From positions 62,001 to 126,000 of the forward strand of contig CAOSLI010000001.1 of assembly GCA_948524275.1 (NCBI GenBank): a stretch of 64,000 nt of DNA, written 5' to 3'. Positions 17,369-25,525 of the stretch are shown one piece after another. The notes below the pieces were generated by a model that saw only the letters and a program-made list of their open reading frames with translations, was not told the DNA's origin and searched no databases. A program made the position numbers and the translations under genes. This stretch comes from an uncultured Clostridia bacterium. GTDB lineage: Bacteria; Bacillota; Clostridia; TANB77; CAG-508. Numbering within the stretch: position 1 is the stretch's first letter; every line of letters starts with the position of its first letter.

Positions 17369-17968
17369 CTAATAATAATCTAGTGGATTTACAAATGTAC
17401 CATTTTCTTTAATAGCAAAATGCAAATGCGTACCAGTAGTTGCACCATTTGTTGGATTTCCACTAGAATCTTTATAAGGATTGTTGTTAATTCCATATAC
17501 GTTTTTAGGTCCAACCATACCAATTATCTCATTTTTAGAAACTTCTTCACCATGTTCAACAAACATGGTAGGAGATACATGACAATAACTAGCTTTCATA
17601 TTAGGATAATTAATGAGTTCAATTACAATAGTATATCCACCACCAGCACCCCAAGATGCAAACGAAACATAGCCATCATCAATTGCATAAAGATATGTAC
17701 CTTCTGGAGCTGGTATATCTAAACCAGAATGATAGCTAGAAGCACCTGCAGTTGGACTATTTCGCTTGCCAAAATAAGATGATATATTAGTATATCCAGG
17801 AATAGGCCATATAAATTTATCTTGACATATAAAATCAGGTGGAATCCAATTATTAGAATTAATACCTAAAGAAAATTGACTAGCATAAATGATTGGAATA
17901 AAAAATATACATATAATTAAAATAAAAATGAATATAAAACTAAAAATTTTATTAAAATTACTAAACAT
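17369..17968 (-). CDS. Secreted M23 family (LytM-like) metallopeptidase
   Basis: The 199-residue protein has an N-terminal signal/anchor (MFSNFNKIFSFIFIFILI) and an M23 domain (about 60-199). Zinc-site motifs are SSYHSGLDIPAPEG (HxxxD), the Tyr-Cys-His block ASYCHVSP and GTHLHFAIK (HxH). Such enzymes cut peptidoglycan cross-bridges; in sporulation, members process the forespore wall. I choose ATG 17968 because GGAGG lies 6 nt upstream, rather than an ATG 24 codons earlier. It points against efp and towards the tRNA gene. No CGG codons. Confidence 0.85.
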   Translation of the reverse strand: MFSNFNKIFSFIFIFILIICIFFIPIIYASQFSLGINSNNWIPPDFICQDKFIWPIPGYTNISSYFGKRNSPTAGASSYHSGLDIPAPEGTYLYAIDDGYVSFASWGAGGGYTIVIELINYPNMKASYCHVSPTMFVEHGEEVSKNEIIGMVGPKNVYGINNNPYKDSSGNPTNGATTGTHLHFAIKENGTFVNPLDYY

Positions 17969-18142
17969 GAAACCTCCAAGTTTAGCACCCCATAAGATAT
18001 AAAACATAATACCATAATATGTTAAAAATATCAAGTACATTATAAAATAAACTTATATGAATTATCGATATTGCAAGTAAAATGTAAAAACCACTTGCAT
18101 AAAATAAATTTATATGTTATGATTAATAATGTTAGGAAATAT

Positions 18143-18217
18143 AGGGGTATGATGTTAATGGTAGCATTCCGGTCTCCAAAACCGTGCGTGAGGGTTCGAA
18201 TCCTTCTACCCCTGCCA
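18143..18217 (+). tRNA. trpT: tRNA-Trp (anticodon CCA)
   Basis: A seven-base-pair acceptor stem (AGGGGTA with TACCCCT), D arm with GG in TTAATGGTAGC, an anticodon loop CTCCAAA giving anticodon CCA, a T arm with GGTTCGAATCC, discriminator G, and encoded CCA. The outermost anticodon-stem pair appears to be a C-T mismatch. No second tRNA is adjacent. Confidence 0.95.
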
Positions 18218-18238
18218 AATATACTCAAAATGGATATT

Positions 18239-18285
18239 AAGCTATGTAAATGAAGATCTGAAGCGTTTACATAGTTTAATTTTTG
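18239..18285 (+). terminator. Terminator after tRNA-Trp
   Basis: A stem of about 12 bp (18239-18250 with 18266-18277, one G-T pair) is followed by a T-rich stretch. Confidence 0.6.
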
Positions 18286-18365
18286 CAAAAAATAATGTAA
18301 ATACTATTATAGGAAAATAGAATACAAAAATAAATTAAAATAACATTAGAAAGGGAATAATAAAT

Positions 18366-18821
18366 ATGAAAAAAGAAGTAGAATCAAGCGGAACAAAAAG
18401 TAATAAAATAATTGAATTATTTAGAAAATATTGCACGAAAGAAGTAATTATGTATCTAATATTTGGAGTGCTAACAACAGTTGTATCACTTGCAGTTTAT
18501 TACATTTGTATAAACACATTTCTAAATGCAGATAATGCAGTTCAGTTACAAATTGCTAACATAATTTCATGGATAGCGGGGGTATTATTTGCGTATTTTA
18601 CAAATAGGAAATATGTATTTGAAAGTCATGAAAACAACAAAATAAAGGAGTTTACTAAATTCACCGGCTCAAGAATAATTACATTATTTTTAGATATGGT
18701 CATCATGTTTGTTGGTGTAACATGCATGCATGCAAATGACAAGATAATGAAACTAATCTCACAAGTATTAGTTATTGTTGGTAACTATATATTTAGTAAA
18801 ATATTTGTATTTAAAAAATAG
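18366..18821 (+). CDS. GtrA-like family membrane protein
   Basis: The 151-residue protein has four transmembrane helices (about 28-50, 60-80, 98-120 and 126-146) and the GtrA signature: MYLIFGVLTTVVSLAVYY, NIISWIAGVLFAYFTNRKYVF and a C-terminal GNYIFSKIFVFKK. Family members help move lipid-linked sugars or support cell-surface glycosylation. AGAAAGGGAAT precedes the ATG. It stands alone between tRNA-Trp and the tmRNA gene. Confidence 0.85.
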   Translation: MKKEVESSGTKSNKIIELFRKYCTKEVIMYLIFGVLTTVVSLAVYYICINTFLNADNAVQLQIANIISWIAGVLFAYFTNRKYVFESHENNKIKEFTKFTGSRIITLFLDMVIMFVGVTCMHANDKIMKLISQVLVIVGNYIFSKIFVFKK

Positions 18822-18863
18822 TGTTACATATATTTTAATATGATTACAAAAAGGTTATAGTTG

Positions 18864-18892
18864 TTGATATTAAACAGAAAATATGGTATAAT
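18864..18892 (+). promoter_or_regulatory. Predicted promoter of ssrA
   Basis: TTGATA and a perfect TATAAT with a 17-bp spacer, 12 bp upstream of the mature tmRNA 5' end. Confidence 0.75.
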
Positions 18893-18903
18893 AAATAATA
18901 CAT

Positions 18904-19262
18904 GGGGATGTAAATGGTTTCGACATTTTCCCAGAAACATTGATAGCGAGTAGTGGATGGTTGCTTTGGCCACTTAAAAAAAGCAAATTAAAAATAAAAG
19001 CTGATAAACAAGAATTAGCTTACGCTGCCTAAATGCAGCGCCGTTTTATTGTAAGAAGCCTACTGTCTTCGATAAGGCGCCGATTTAAAGTAGGGAACAA
19101 AGCTGTCCTTTCCATTAGGATAGTGGGTAACTTAAATGGATACATCTTATTAGAGTTGTTTGCTCTACTATAATAGGATGAAACTTTGAGAGCAAACTGC
19201 ACTCGGAGAAGTCAATGTGGAAAGGTTAGTGGACAGCGGTTCAAATCCGCTCATCTCCACCA
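18904..19262 (+). ncRNA. ssrA: Transfer-messenger RNA (tmRNA)
   Basis: The 5' end GGGGATGTAAATGGTTTCGA and the 3' end (GGTTCAAATCCGC, CATCTCC, ACCA) pair as the tRNA-like domain. The resume codon is GCT at 19000; the tag reads ADKQELAYAA followed by TAA at 19030-19032. The AlaAla end is the ClpXP recognition signal, and clpX/clpP are encoded at 39985-41939. Length of about 359 nt is typical. tmRNA rescues ribosomes stalled without a stop codon, which matters if CGG causes stalling. Confidence 0.97.
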
Positions 19263-19303
19263 TTTTTTCTACTTGAATTAAATTGAATAGAAATAGAAAT
19301 AGC

Positions 19304-19335
19304 AAAATCAATCATTAAAATGGTTGATTTTTTAG
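19304..19335 (+). terminator. Terminator after ssrA
   Basis: A hairpin with AAAATCAA arms around TTAAAA, followed by a T run. Confidence 0.6.
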
Positions 19336-19441
19336 AAAAAGATTGAAAAGACCGGCAAAAAGTGATAAAATATATATACCCTGTTTTACAGGTTGACATA
19401 TAGACTCATTTTAAAATAATTATTTTTAGGAGGGCTTAAAA

Positions 19442-19792
19442 ATGTTAAAGGAAAAGTGGCAAAGACTACTGTTACGGGAAAAGGTATTGTTAATAAGTGG
19501 CATATCAGTTATATTAAGTATTCTACTTTTAGTAATTACTTCTTACTGTATGGTAGCAGCGATTACATTTTTTTTAATATCTGTTTCTTATAATATGTAC
19601 AAATTTATAAAGATGACTAATGTGTCTATCTCAAAAGCTATGGAAACAGATATTCAAAAAGGGCAAGACAAATTAAAAGAAGGCAAGATAATATCTGGAG
19701 CAGTAAAGATAATAGCATTGCCTTTAGCATTTGGTATTGGTATACCTATGGTAGTAATACTATTGGTATACTTATGGATTACAGCTATATAA
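19442..19792 (+). CDS. Small membrane protein of unknown function, contains a sense CGG codon
   Basis: I do not recognise this 116-residue protein. It has a basic N-terminus (MLKEKWQRLLLREK), two close hydrophobic segments (about 16-35 and 38-55), an amphipathic linker and a C-terminal helix (about 90-113). AGGAGGG precedes the ATG by 8-9 nt. Codon 12 is CGG and the frame continues without a shift. A +1 slip there would end translation after 16 residues, so either CGG is read as arginine here or the gene is not functional. Codon use is only slightly unlike the neighbours. Confidence 0.6.
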   Translation: MLKEKWQRLLLREKVLLISGISVILSILLLVITSYCMVAAITFFLISVSYNMYKFIKMTNVSISKAMETDIQKGQDKLKEGKIISGAVKIIALPLAFGIGIPMVVILLVYLWITAI

Positions 19793-19809
19793 CTTGACAA
19801 GAAAAATAT

Positions 19810-19838
19810 TTGCAATTTGTCAAAAAATATGCTATACT
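19810..19838 (+). promoter_or_regulatory. Predicted promoter of the 19878 gene
   Basis: TTGCAA and TATACT with a 17-bp spacer, 39 bp before the ATG. Confidence 0.55.
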
Positions 19839-19877
19839 AAAAAAGTAACTTTGGAAAGTAGCAAAAGGAGGTGTCTT

Positions 19878-20138
19878 ATGTCACGTAATAGACGGGCAAT
19901 AGACAAGCAAAGAAAGCAGTCCGCAAAAGCTAAACGCAAAGCGCAGCAAAGAGCATACTATGCTTCGTATCAAGCTACAGTGGATTGGGAGGAAAAGAAA
20001 TCTCGCAAGACTCAAAGCCAGATTAACAAAAAAGCGTCTTTGGGGATCTCTACTAAATGTCCTCTTCCTGTGTGGCAAAATCCTAATCAGGAGACATGTA
20101 ATGGCTGCACACTCAAATGCTCCTACAATCACCAGTAA
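19878..20138 (+). CDS. Small basic four-cysteine protein, atypical codon use
   Basis: I do not recognise this 86-residue protein. The first 45 residues are strongly basic (MSRNRRAIDKQRKQSAKAKR). The C-terminus has four cysteines (CPLPVWQNPNQETCNGCTLKC) that could bind zinc or iron. AAAGGAGG precedes the ATG by 7 nt. Codons include CGT, CGC and CGG (codon 6), unlike the AGA-rich neighbours. It has its own promoter and terminator, so it behaves as an inserted single-gene cassette between tmRNA and tsaE. A +1 slip at its CGG would end translation two codons later. Confidence 0.6.
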   Translation: MSRNRRAIDKQRKQSAKAKRKAQQRAYYASYQATVDWEEKKSRKTQSQINKKASLGISTKCPLPVWQNPNQETCNGCTLKCSYNHQ

Positions 20139-20152
20139 ATTTATTGGCGCAA

Positions 20153-20185
20153 ATCGGAAAGGGAAATCTTCTCTTTCCGATTTTG
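20153..20185 (+). terminator. Terminator after the basic four-cysteine gene
   Basis: A 9-bp stem (20153-20161 with 20173-20181) is followed by TTTTG. Confidence 0.7.
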
Positions 20186-20215
20186 TTATATATATAAAAA
20201 TATTTGTACAAATTA

Positions 20216-20244
20216 TTGAATAAAATTGTCGAATAATATATAAT
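20216..20244 (+). promoter_or_regulatory. Predicted promoter of tsaE-tsaB
   Basis: TTGAAT and TATAAT with a 17-bp spacer, 35 bp before the tsaE start. Confidence 0.55.
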
Positions 20245-20278
20245 TATGTTAGAAAAATAAATGGAGGTAAAACTTATA

Positions 20279-20746
20279 ATGCAGGAAGTTATGTGCGAGG
20301 GCGAATTTCAAACGAAAGCATTTGCGAGTAATTTTGCAAGCACATTAAAAAAGGGTGATGTAATAGTTTTATCAGGTGAGTTAGGAGCGGGAAAAACAAA
20401 ATTCGTAGAGGGAATTTTATCTTACTATGATATGCAAGAGCAAATCTCAAGCCCAACATTTACAATAGTAAATGAATATCATAATGAAAGAATAGATATA
20501 TACCATTTTGATTTATATAGACTAGCTGATGTATATGAATTTGAAAGTATTGGTGGAGAAGAATATTTTAATAAAGGTATATGTATTTTCGAATGGGGAG
20601 AACTTATTGAAGATATTCTTCCAAATGATTATATAAAAATTTCATTTGACAAAATAGAAGAAAATGAAGAAATAAGAAAGCTAAAAGTTGAGTGTTTTGG
20701 AACAAGATATAGTGATATTGACTTTAATAGTTATTTGAAAAATTAA
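20279..20746 (+). CDS. tsaE: TsaE, tRNA threonylcarbamoyladenosine biosynthesis ATPase
   Basis: The protein has about 155 residues and the P-loop SGELGAGKTKFVEGI (about 30-44), followed by SPTFTIVNEYH, IDIYHFDLYRL and FEWGELIEDILP, all TsaE hallmarks. TsaE cycles ATP to reset the TsaD-TsaB complex. I choose ATG 20279 because GGAGG at 20263 is 11 nt upstream; ATG 20261 would place that site inside the gene. The tsaB-rimI fusion follows after about 50 bp. Confidence 0.93.
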   Translation: MQEVMCEGEFQTKAFASNFASTLKKGDVIVLSGELGAGKTKFVEGILSYYDMQEQISSPTFTIVNEYHNERIDIYHFDLYRLADVYEFESIGGEEYFNKGICIFEWGELIEDILPNDYIKISFDKIEENEEIRKLKVECFGTRYSDIDFNSYLKN

Positions 20747-20797
20747 ATTTCTATAATTAATTGTATATAAATACAAGAGTTAGAAAGGAGGAAAACT

Positions 20798-21949
20798 ATG
20801 AAAGTACTAGCAATAGACACATCTCAAAAGGTATGCTCAGTAGCCGTAGTAGAAGATGGCAAAACTCTTAAAGAAATGCACACATGTAGCGAAAAGGAGC
20901 ATTCACAAACGCTTATGCCAATGATAAAAGATTTATTAGAATCACTTAAGATAACATTAGATGATATCAATCTTTTAGCTTGCTCAAAAGGACCTGGTTC
21001 ATTTACAGGAATAAGAGTGGGATTAGCTACCGCAAACGCATTTTCAGATGCAAAAAATATCCCAATAGTTGGAGTTAACTCACTTGAAGCAATGGCCTAT
21101 AGTGCAATTATGCAAAAAGGAAATAAAAATAGCAAGATAATGTCGATACTAGATGCAAGGAATGATAATGTTTATTATGCTGTATATAAGATGCATAATG
21201 GAAGTATATCAAAGTTTAAGAATTCTGAAGTAATGAATGTATCTAATACAATAGAATATGTAAATTTTAGAGAGCCAGTTTATATAATTGGAGATGTAAG
21301 TAGAGAAAGAATTGATCCGCTAATTGAAGCTAAGAAAGATAAGGAAAGAGCACAAGGAAAAGATGTGTGTCTACATGAATATGTAGAAAATAATGTTATT
21401 TTAGCAGAAGCAATTGGACTAGCTGCATTAGAAAAATATAAAATGGGGAGATTTGGATTTTCAGAATCCATTAGACCATTATATTTAAGAAAACCACAAG
21501 CACAAAGACAAAAAGAAGGAGAAGATGGAACAATTTATATATGGGAGATGACATCAGTTGATATTGAAAACATAAAGAATAACTATGAAAGTTTCCCAAA
21601 CAGTTGGAACTTAGAAACATTTTCAGAAGATGTAAAAGATTCAAAATATTTAGTCGCAAAACAAAATAGCCAAATAGTTGGATTTGTTGGAATGAGAACA
21701 ATTTTTGACGATGTAGATATAATGAATATAGTTGTAAGAGAAGATAAACGTGGTATTGGAATTGCTTCAAACTTACTTAGCTACATTATTAGAAAAAATG
21801 AAAATAAGAAAATAAATTTAGAAGTAAATGAGCATAATATTAGTGCAATAAAACTTTATCAAAAATTTGGATTTAAAGTAGAGGGAATGAGAAAAAAATA
21901 TTATAATAAAACGGAAGATGCTGTACTTATGTCTTTGAATCTAGGATGA
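20798..21949 (+). CDS. tsaB: TsaB-RimI fusion protein
   Basis: The 383-residue protein joins two enzymes that are usually separate. Residues 1-230 are TsaB: MKVLAIDTSQKVCSVAV, EHSQTLMPMI, CSKGPGSFTGIRVGL and RPLYLRKPQAQ. Residues about 245-383 are a GNAT acetyltransferase of the RimI type: VDIMNIVVREDKRGIGIASNLL (acetyl-CoA loop RGIGIAS) and EVNEHNISAIKLYQKFGFKVEGMRKKYY. TsaB is the scaffold for TsaD in t6A synthesis; RimI acetylates the N-terminus of ribosomal protein S18. AGAAAGGAGG precedes the ATG. In many Firmicutes the two genes are adjacent, which makes fusion easy. Confidence 0.93.
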   Translation: MKVLAIDTSQKVCSVAVVEDGKTLKEMHTCSEKEHSQTLMPMIKDLLESLKITLDDINLLACSKGPGSFTGIRVGLATANAFSDAKNIPIVGVNSLEAMAYSAIMQKGNKNSKIMSILDARNDNVYYAVYKMHNGSISKFKNSEVMNVSNTIEYVNFREPVYIIGDVSRERIDPLIEAKKDKERAQGKDVCLHEYVENNVILAEAIGLAALEKYKMGRFGFSESIRPLYLRKPQAQRQKEGEDGTIYIWEMTSVDIENIKNNYESFPNSWNLETFSEDVKDSKYLVAKQNSQIVGFVGMRTIFDDVDIMNIVVREDKRGIGIASNLLSYIIRKNENKKINLEVNEHNISAIKLYQKFGFKVEGMRKKYYNKTEDAVLMSLNLG

Positions 21950-21951
21950 TT

Positions 21952-21984
21952 TTCAACCAAAAGGGACCGTCCCCGATGGTTGAA
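21952..21984 (+). repeat. REP-like palindrome between tsaB-rimI and the Lon-like gene
   Basis: TTCAACCA and TGGTTGAA arms enclose GGGAC/GTCCC arms. The same pieces build the inverted repeats around the RAYT transposase gene at 33308. It starts 3 bp after the tsaB-rimI stop. Confidence 0.75.
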
Positions 21985-21998
21985 TATAGGAGGAAATA

Positions 21999-24368
21999 AT
22001 GAAGAAAACAAATGAAGTAAATTATAAGGAATTAAGATATACATGTAATCCTGATGTATTTAAATTTGAGACTACTGCAGAATATGAGTCTAATTACAAA
22101 GGGCTTGGACAAGCTAGGGGAATTGCAGCACTTGAGTTTGGACTTTCAGTAGATATAAAAGGATACAATGTATATTTGGAAGGACCAACAGGGTCTGGAA
22201 AAACAACATATACAAAAAATTATCTTGATAAGTTGTCTAAAGAGAAAAAAGCACCACCAGATTGGTGTTATATATATAATTTTGAAAATCCTAATGAACC
22301 AGTTGCCTTAAGTATGCCAGCAGGTGAGGGAAATAATTTTAAAGATGCGATGGACAAGTTTATCAAAGAGATAAGAATTGACATTCGTAACACATTTAAA
22401 AATGAGGATTTCGAAAAGGAAAAAGGAATTATAACTCAAAGATACCAAGAAATGAGATCGACTTTACTTGAAAATCTAAATAAGAAATCAGAAAGCTATG
22501 GCTTTCAAGTAAAATCTGCTGATAATGGTATTTATATGATGCCAATTGTAGATGGCAAAGTGATTGAGGAAGAAGAATTTGATAAATTAGATGATGAAGT
22601 AAAAAAAGAATATGAGGATAAATCTGGTATAGTTCAGCAACAAATTATAGAGGTTATTGCACAAATAAAGGAACTAGATGCTGAGTCTGAAAAGAAGATA
22701 TCAGAATGGCAATCGAATATTGCAGTTCTTACTATTGAAGGTCACATATCATATATAAAATCTAAATTTAAAAGAAATAAAAAGATAACGAAATTCTTAG
22801 ATGGTGTAAAAAAGGATATTCTTAAAAATATATCTAAGTTTATTGAAGAAGATAAAAAAGAAGACGTAACTAATGGCAGTCCAAAGATGCCAGAAACTAA
22901 ACCTTGGGAAAATTATAGAGTTAATGTATTTATAGACAATAGTAATGAAGAAGGAGCTCCAGTTATAATGGATTCAAACTATTCATTTAACAACCTATTT
23001 GGTAGATTAGAGTATGAAAACTATTATGGAGTACTTAAAACTGATCATACAATGATAAGACCAGGAATTTTGCAAAGAGCTAATGGCGGGTATATAATTT
23101 TTCAAGCAAGTGATTTATTATCAAATCCAGCATGTTACGAAAATTTAAAGAAAGTATTAAGAAACAAAGAAATTGGTATAGATAATTCAATGGATCAAAA
23201 ATCATCAATGGTATTAGTATCACTAAAACCAGAGCCTATACCACTTAATCTAAAGGTAATACTACTTGGAAATGCGAATGTTTATCAGACGCTTCTTTCA
23301 GTTGATGAAGAATTTAGAAAATTATTTAAGATAAAAGTTGAATTTGAAGATTCAGCAGTATTAGATGATAATAACCTAAATGATTTGGCAGGATTTGTTC
23401 ATGGATTTTGCAGTGAAGAAGAATTGCAACCATTAGACAGAGGGGGAGTTGCTAGACTCGCTGAATACGCATGTAGACTTGCTGATGATAAAGGAAAACT
23501 TTCGACTCAATTTGGTGAACTTACACAAGTAATTGTTGAAGCGGCAACATGGGCAAGAATTGATAAAGCAAAAATAATTACCGCAGACTATATTGAAAAA
23601 GCACTAATGGAGAGAAAGAATCGCGTTAAAAAATACGATGAAAAGTATACTGAAATGATTAACAGTGAAATGCTTTTGATTGATACTGAGGGAAGCAAAG
23701 TTGGACAAATAAATGGATTAACTGTAATGTCAATGGGAGATTATACTTTTGGAAAACCTGTTAGAATTACAGCCAACACTTATACAGGAAAAAGTGGAAT
23801 AATAAACATAGAAAGGGAAGTTGAGCTTTCGGGTTCTTCACACTCAAAGGGAATACTTATCTTAAATGGATATTTGGGAGAAACATTTGCAAAAGAAATG
23901 CCACTTTCACTTACTGCAAGTATATGTTTTGAACAATTATATAATGGAGTAGATGGAGATAGTGCTTCAAGTACAGAGCTTTATGCACTACTATCTAGTT
24001 TATCAGGAGTTCCAATTAATCAATCAATAGCAGTAACAGGTTCAGTAAATCAAAAAGGTGAAATTCAGGCTATTGGTGGTGTTAATGAAAAGATTGAGGG
24101 ATATTTTGAAATATGCAAGCGTAGAGGTTTAGATGGAAGCCATGGCGTAATGATACCAAAAACGAATATACAAAATCTAAACTTAGATAAAGAAGTAGTA
24201 GAAGCGGTTAAAGACGGGAAATTCCATGTATATGCAGTATCAACAATAGATGAAGGAATTGAAATACTAACAGGTGTTCCAGCAGGTAAAAAAGATATTC
24301 CTGGTACAATAAATTATTTAGTATATCAGACATTAAAGAAATATGCTAAAGCAAGTAAGGAAGATTAA
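21999..24368 (+). CDS. Lon-like ATP-dependent protease (LonB/AAA_32 type)
   Basis: The 789-residue protein has an N-terminal AAA part with Walker A GPTGSGKTTYT (about 65), a coiled-coil insertion (about 130-290), the RPGILQRANGGYIIFQASDLL block (about 350) and an AAA lid domain. The C-terminal S16 protease domain (about 560-789) has the catalytic serine in DGDSASSTELYALLSSL and the lysine in GGVNEKIEGYFEICKRRG. This is the LonB/YcbZ-like group lacking the Lon substrate domain. Members degrade misfolded or regulatory proteins, some during sporulation. AGGAGG precedes the ATG. No CGG codons. Confidence 0.9.
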   Translation: MKKTNEVNYKELRYTCNPDVFKFETTAEYESNYKGLGQARGIAALEFGLSVDIKGYNVYLEGPTGSGKTTYTKNYLDKLSKEKKAPPDWCYIYNFENPNEPVALSMPAGEGNNFKDAMDKFIKEIRIDIRNTFKNEDFEKEKGIITQRYQEMRSTLLENLNKKSESYGFQVKSADNGIYMMPIVDGKVIEEEEFDKLDDEVKKEYEDKSGIVQQQIIEVIAQIKELDAESEKKISEWQSNIAVLTIEGHISYIKSKFKRNKKITKFLDGVKKDILKNISKFIEEDKKEDVTNGSPKMPETKPWENYRVNVFIDNSNEEGAPVIMDSNYSFNNLFGRLEYENYYGVLKTDHTMIRPGILQRANGGYIIFQASDLLSNPACYENLKKVLRNKEIGIDNSMDQKSSMVLVSLKPEPIPLNLKVILLGNANVYQTLLSVDEEFRKLFKIKVEFEDSAVLDDNNLNDLAGFVHGFCSEEELQPLDRGGVARLAEYACRLADDKGKLSTQFGELTQVIVEAATWARIDKAKIITADYIEKALMERKNRVKKYDEKYTEMINSEMLLIDTEGSKVGQINGLTVMSMGDYTFGKPVRITANTYTGKSGIINIEREVELSGSSHSKGILILNGYLGETFAKEMPLSLTASICFEQLYNGVDGDSASSTELYALLSSLSGVPINQSIAVTGSVNQKGEIQAIGGVNEKIEGYFEICKRRGLDGSHGVMIPKTNIQNLNLDKEVVEAVKDGKFHVYAVSTIDEGIEILTGVPAGKKDIPGTINYLVYQTLKKYAKASKED

Positions 24369-24382
24369 AAATTATTACACAA

Positions 24383-24420
24383 AAATTGGAACTTATCTTT
24401 ATGATAGGTTCCAATTTTTT
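24383..24420 (+). terminator. Bidirectional terminator between the Lon-like gene and ytxC
   Basis: A 15-bp stem (24383-24397 with 24403-24417, one G-T pair) is A-flanked on one side and T-flanked on the other, suiting both converging genes. Confidence 0.85.
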
Positions 24421-25258
24421 AAAACATTTTTAAAATTTTATATGCGTTGCACATTTCGCAGTTAGGGCATTCAGTAACCTTATTGTCAAATATAAGCTTA
24501 ATTGTATCAATAAAATTGTCTTGTGGTGTTATTAAATGAAGTACTATTTTAGATGGAAGCAATCCCACTAGAGTATTAAGGACATAATCGTTATTGCTAA
24601 ATGTTATATCAGAAAGATAAATTGAATCAAATAAGTCCAATTTAATAATATCTCCATTTTCCGAAAGCAGTATTGCCTCAGAATTTACATACACAAGGTT
24701 TATAACTCTATCATTTGGAACTTTGGAATCAACATAGGCTTTAAGTAAATTTACAAATTCAAAATATTCTTTATCCAATATAAATTGATTTACAGCTTCC
24801 TGCACATAATTATCTAAAAGGTTCATATAATCAGGCAATCTAAAATTTAGTATACCTTCAACAATAACAGATTTATTATCTTTCAAATAGTTTATTAGCG
24901 GTTTTGAAATTATATTTATTTTTTCCCCATATTCATTTTTAGAAGATTTTTTTACTAAAATTTTATATTCATCAAAAATAACTTTTTTATCTGATTTATC
25001 AAAATAAAAATAGTCTCTGTTTATAAATTGTTTTATCAAATTTGGTTCATAATATGATATGATAGCATTTGATATTGCAGAAGATAAAACTTGATAAAAT
25101 TTATTTGTAGAATCACCTTTATAGTGAACAATTATATTCTCATAAATCTTAAAAGAATGCTTAGAATAATGTATATCAGGGATATCTACTCTTTTTAATT
25201 CATTAAATAAGCATTTAAGAAATTGAGAATGGCTGTCTTTAATGCAAATCGAAATCAT
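24419..25258 (-). CDS. ytxC: YtxC-like putative sporulation protein
   Basis: The 279-residue protein shows the YtxC C-terminal pattern: SKIVLHLITPQDNFIDTIKLIF and TECPNCEMCNAYKI, with clustered cysteines. The middle has NYVQEAVNQFILDKEYFEFVNLLKAYV. YtxC is a poorly characterised, sporulation-associated cytosolic protein of spore-forming Firmicutes. The N-terminal third is divergent. It converges on the Lon-like gene. No catalytic residues are recognised. Confidence 0.75.
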   Translation of the reverse strand: MISICIKDSHSQFLKCLFNELKRVDIPDIHYSKHSFKIYENIIVHYKGDSTNKFYQVLSSAISNAIISYYEPNLIKQFINRDYFYFDKSDKKVIFDEYKILVKKSSKNEYGEKINIISKPLINYLKDNKSVIVEGILNFRLPDYMNLLDNYVQEAVNQFILDKEYFEFVNLLKAYVDSKVPNDRVINLVYVNSEAILLSENGDIIKLDLFDSIYLSDITFSNNDYVLNTLVGLLPSKIVLHLITPQDNFIDTIKLIFDNKVTECPNCEMCNAYKILKMF

Positions 25259-25525
25259 ATACCATTCCTTGCAAATATATTTAGGTTTTTGGATTTACCT
25301 ATAAACCTGGAATAAGAGTCTAAAAAGACTATAATTCGCATATAGGTCTATTATTTACTTATATATATATATTATTCACAAAAATGGTATCGTGCTATTG
25401 ATTTTATATTTTAGTTAATATATAATTTATCTGTAAAAATGGATAAATGTATTTAAATAAAAAATAGAAGACAAATAATGGAACTTGAACTGCAATATAA
25501 AATCAGAAAGGAATGAAAGCTAAAG
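25259..25525. promoter_or_regulatory. Divergent intergenic region between ytxC and ftsK
   Basis: The 267-bp AT-rich gap must contain promoters for both directions. It holds a short palindrome AGTCTAAAAAGACT near 25317 and an AT-repeat tract near 25362. No convincing -35/-10 pair or known riboswitch was seen. AGAAAGGAATG supplies the ftsK ribosome-binding site. Confidence 0.4.

Noticed and set aside
18040..18288. Minus-strand open frame across the tRNA-Trp gene
   Set aside because: It overlaps the tRNA entirely and has no coding features.
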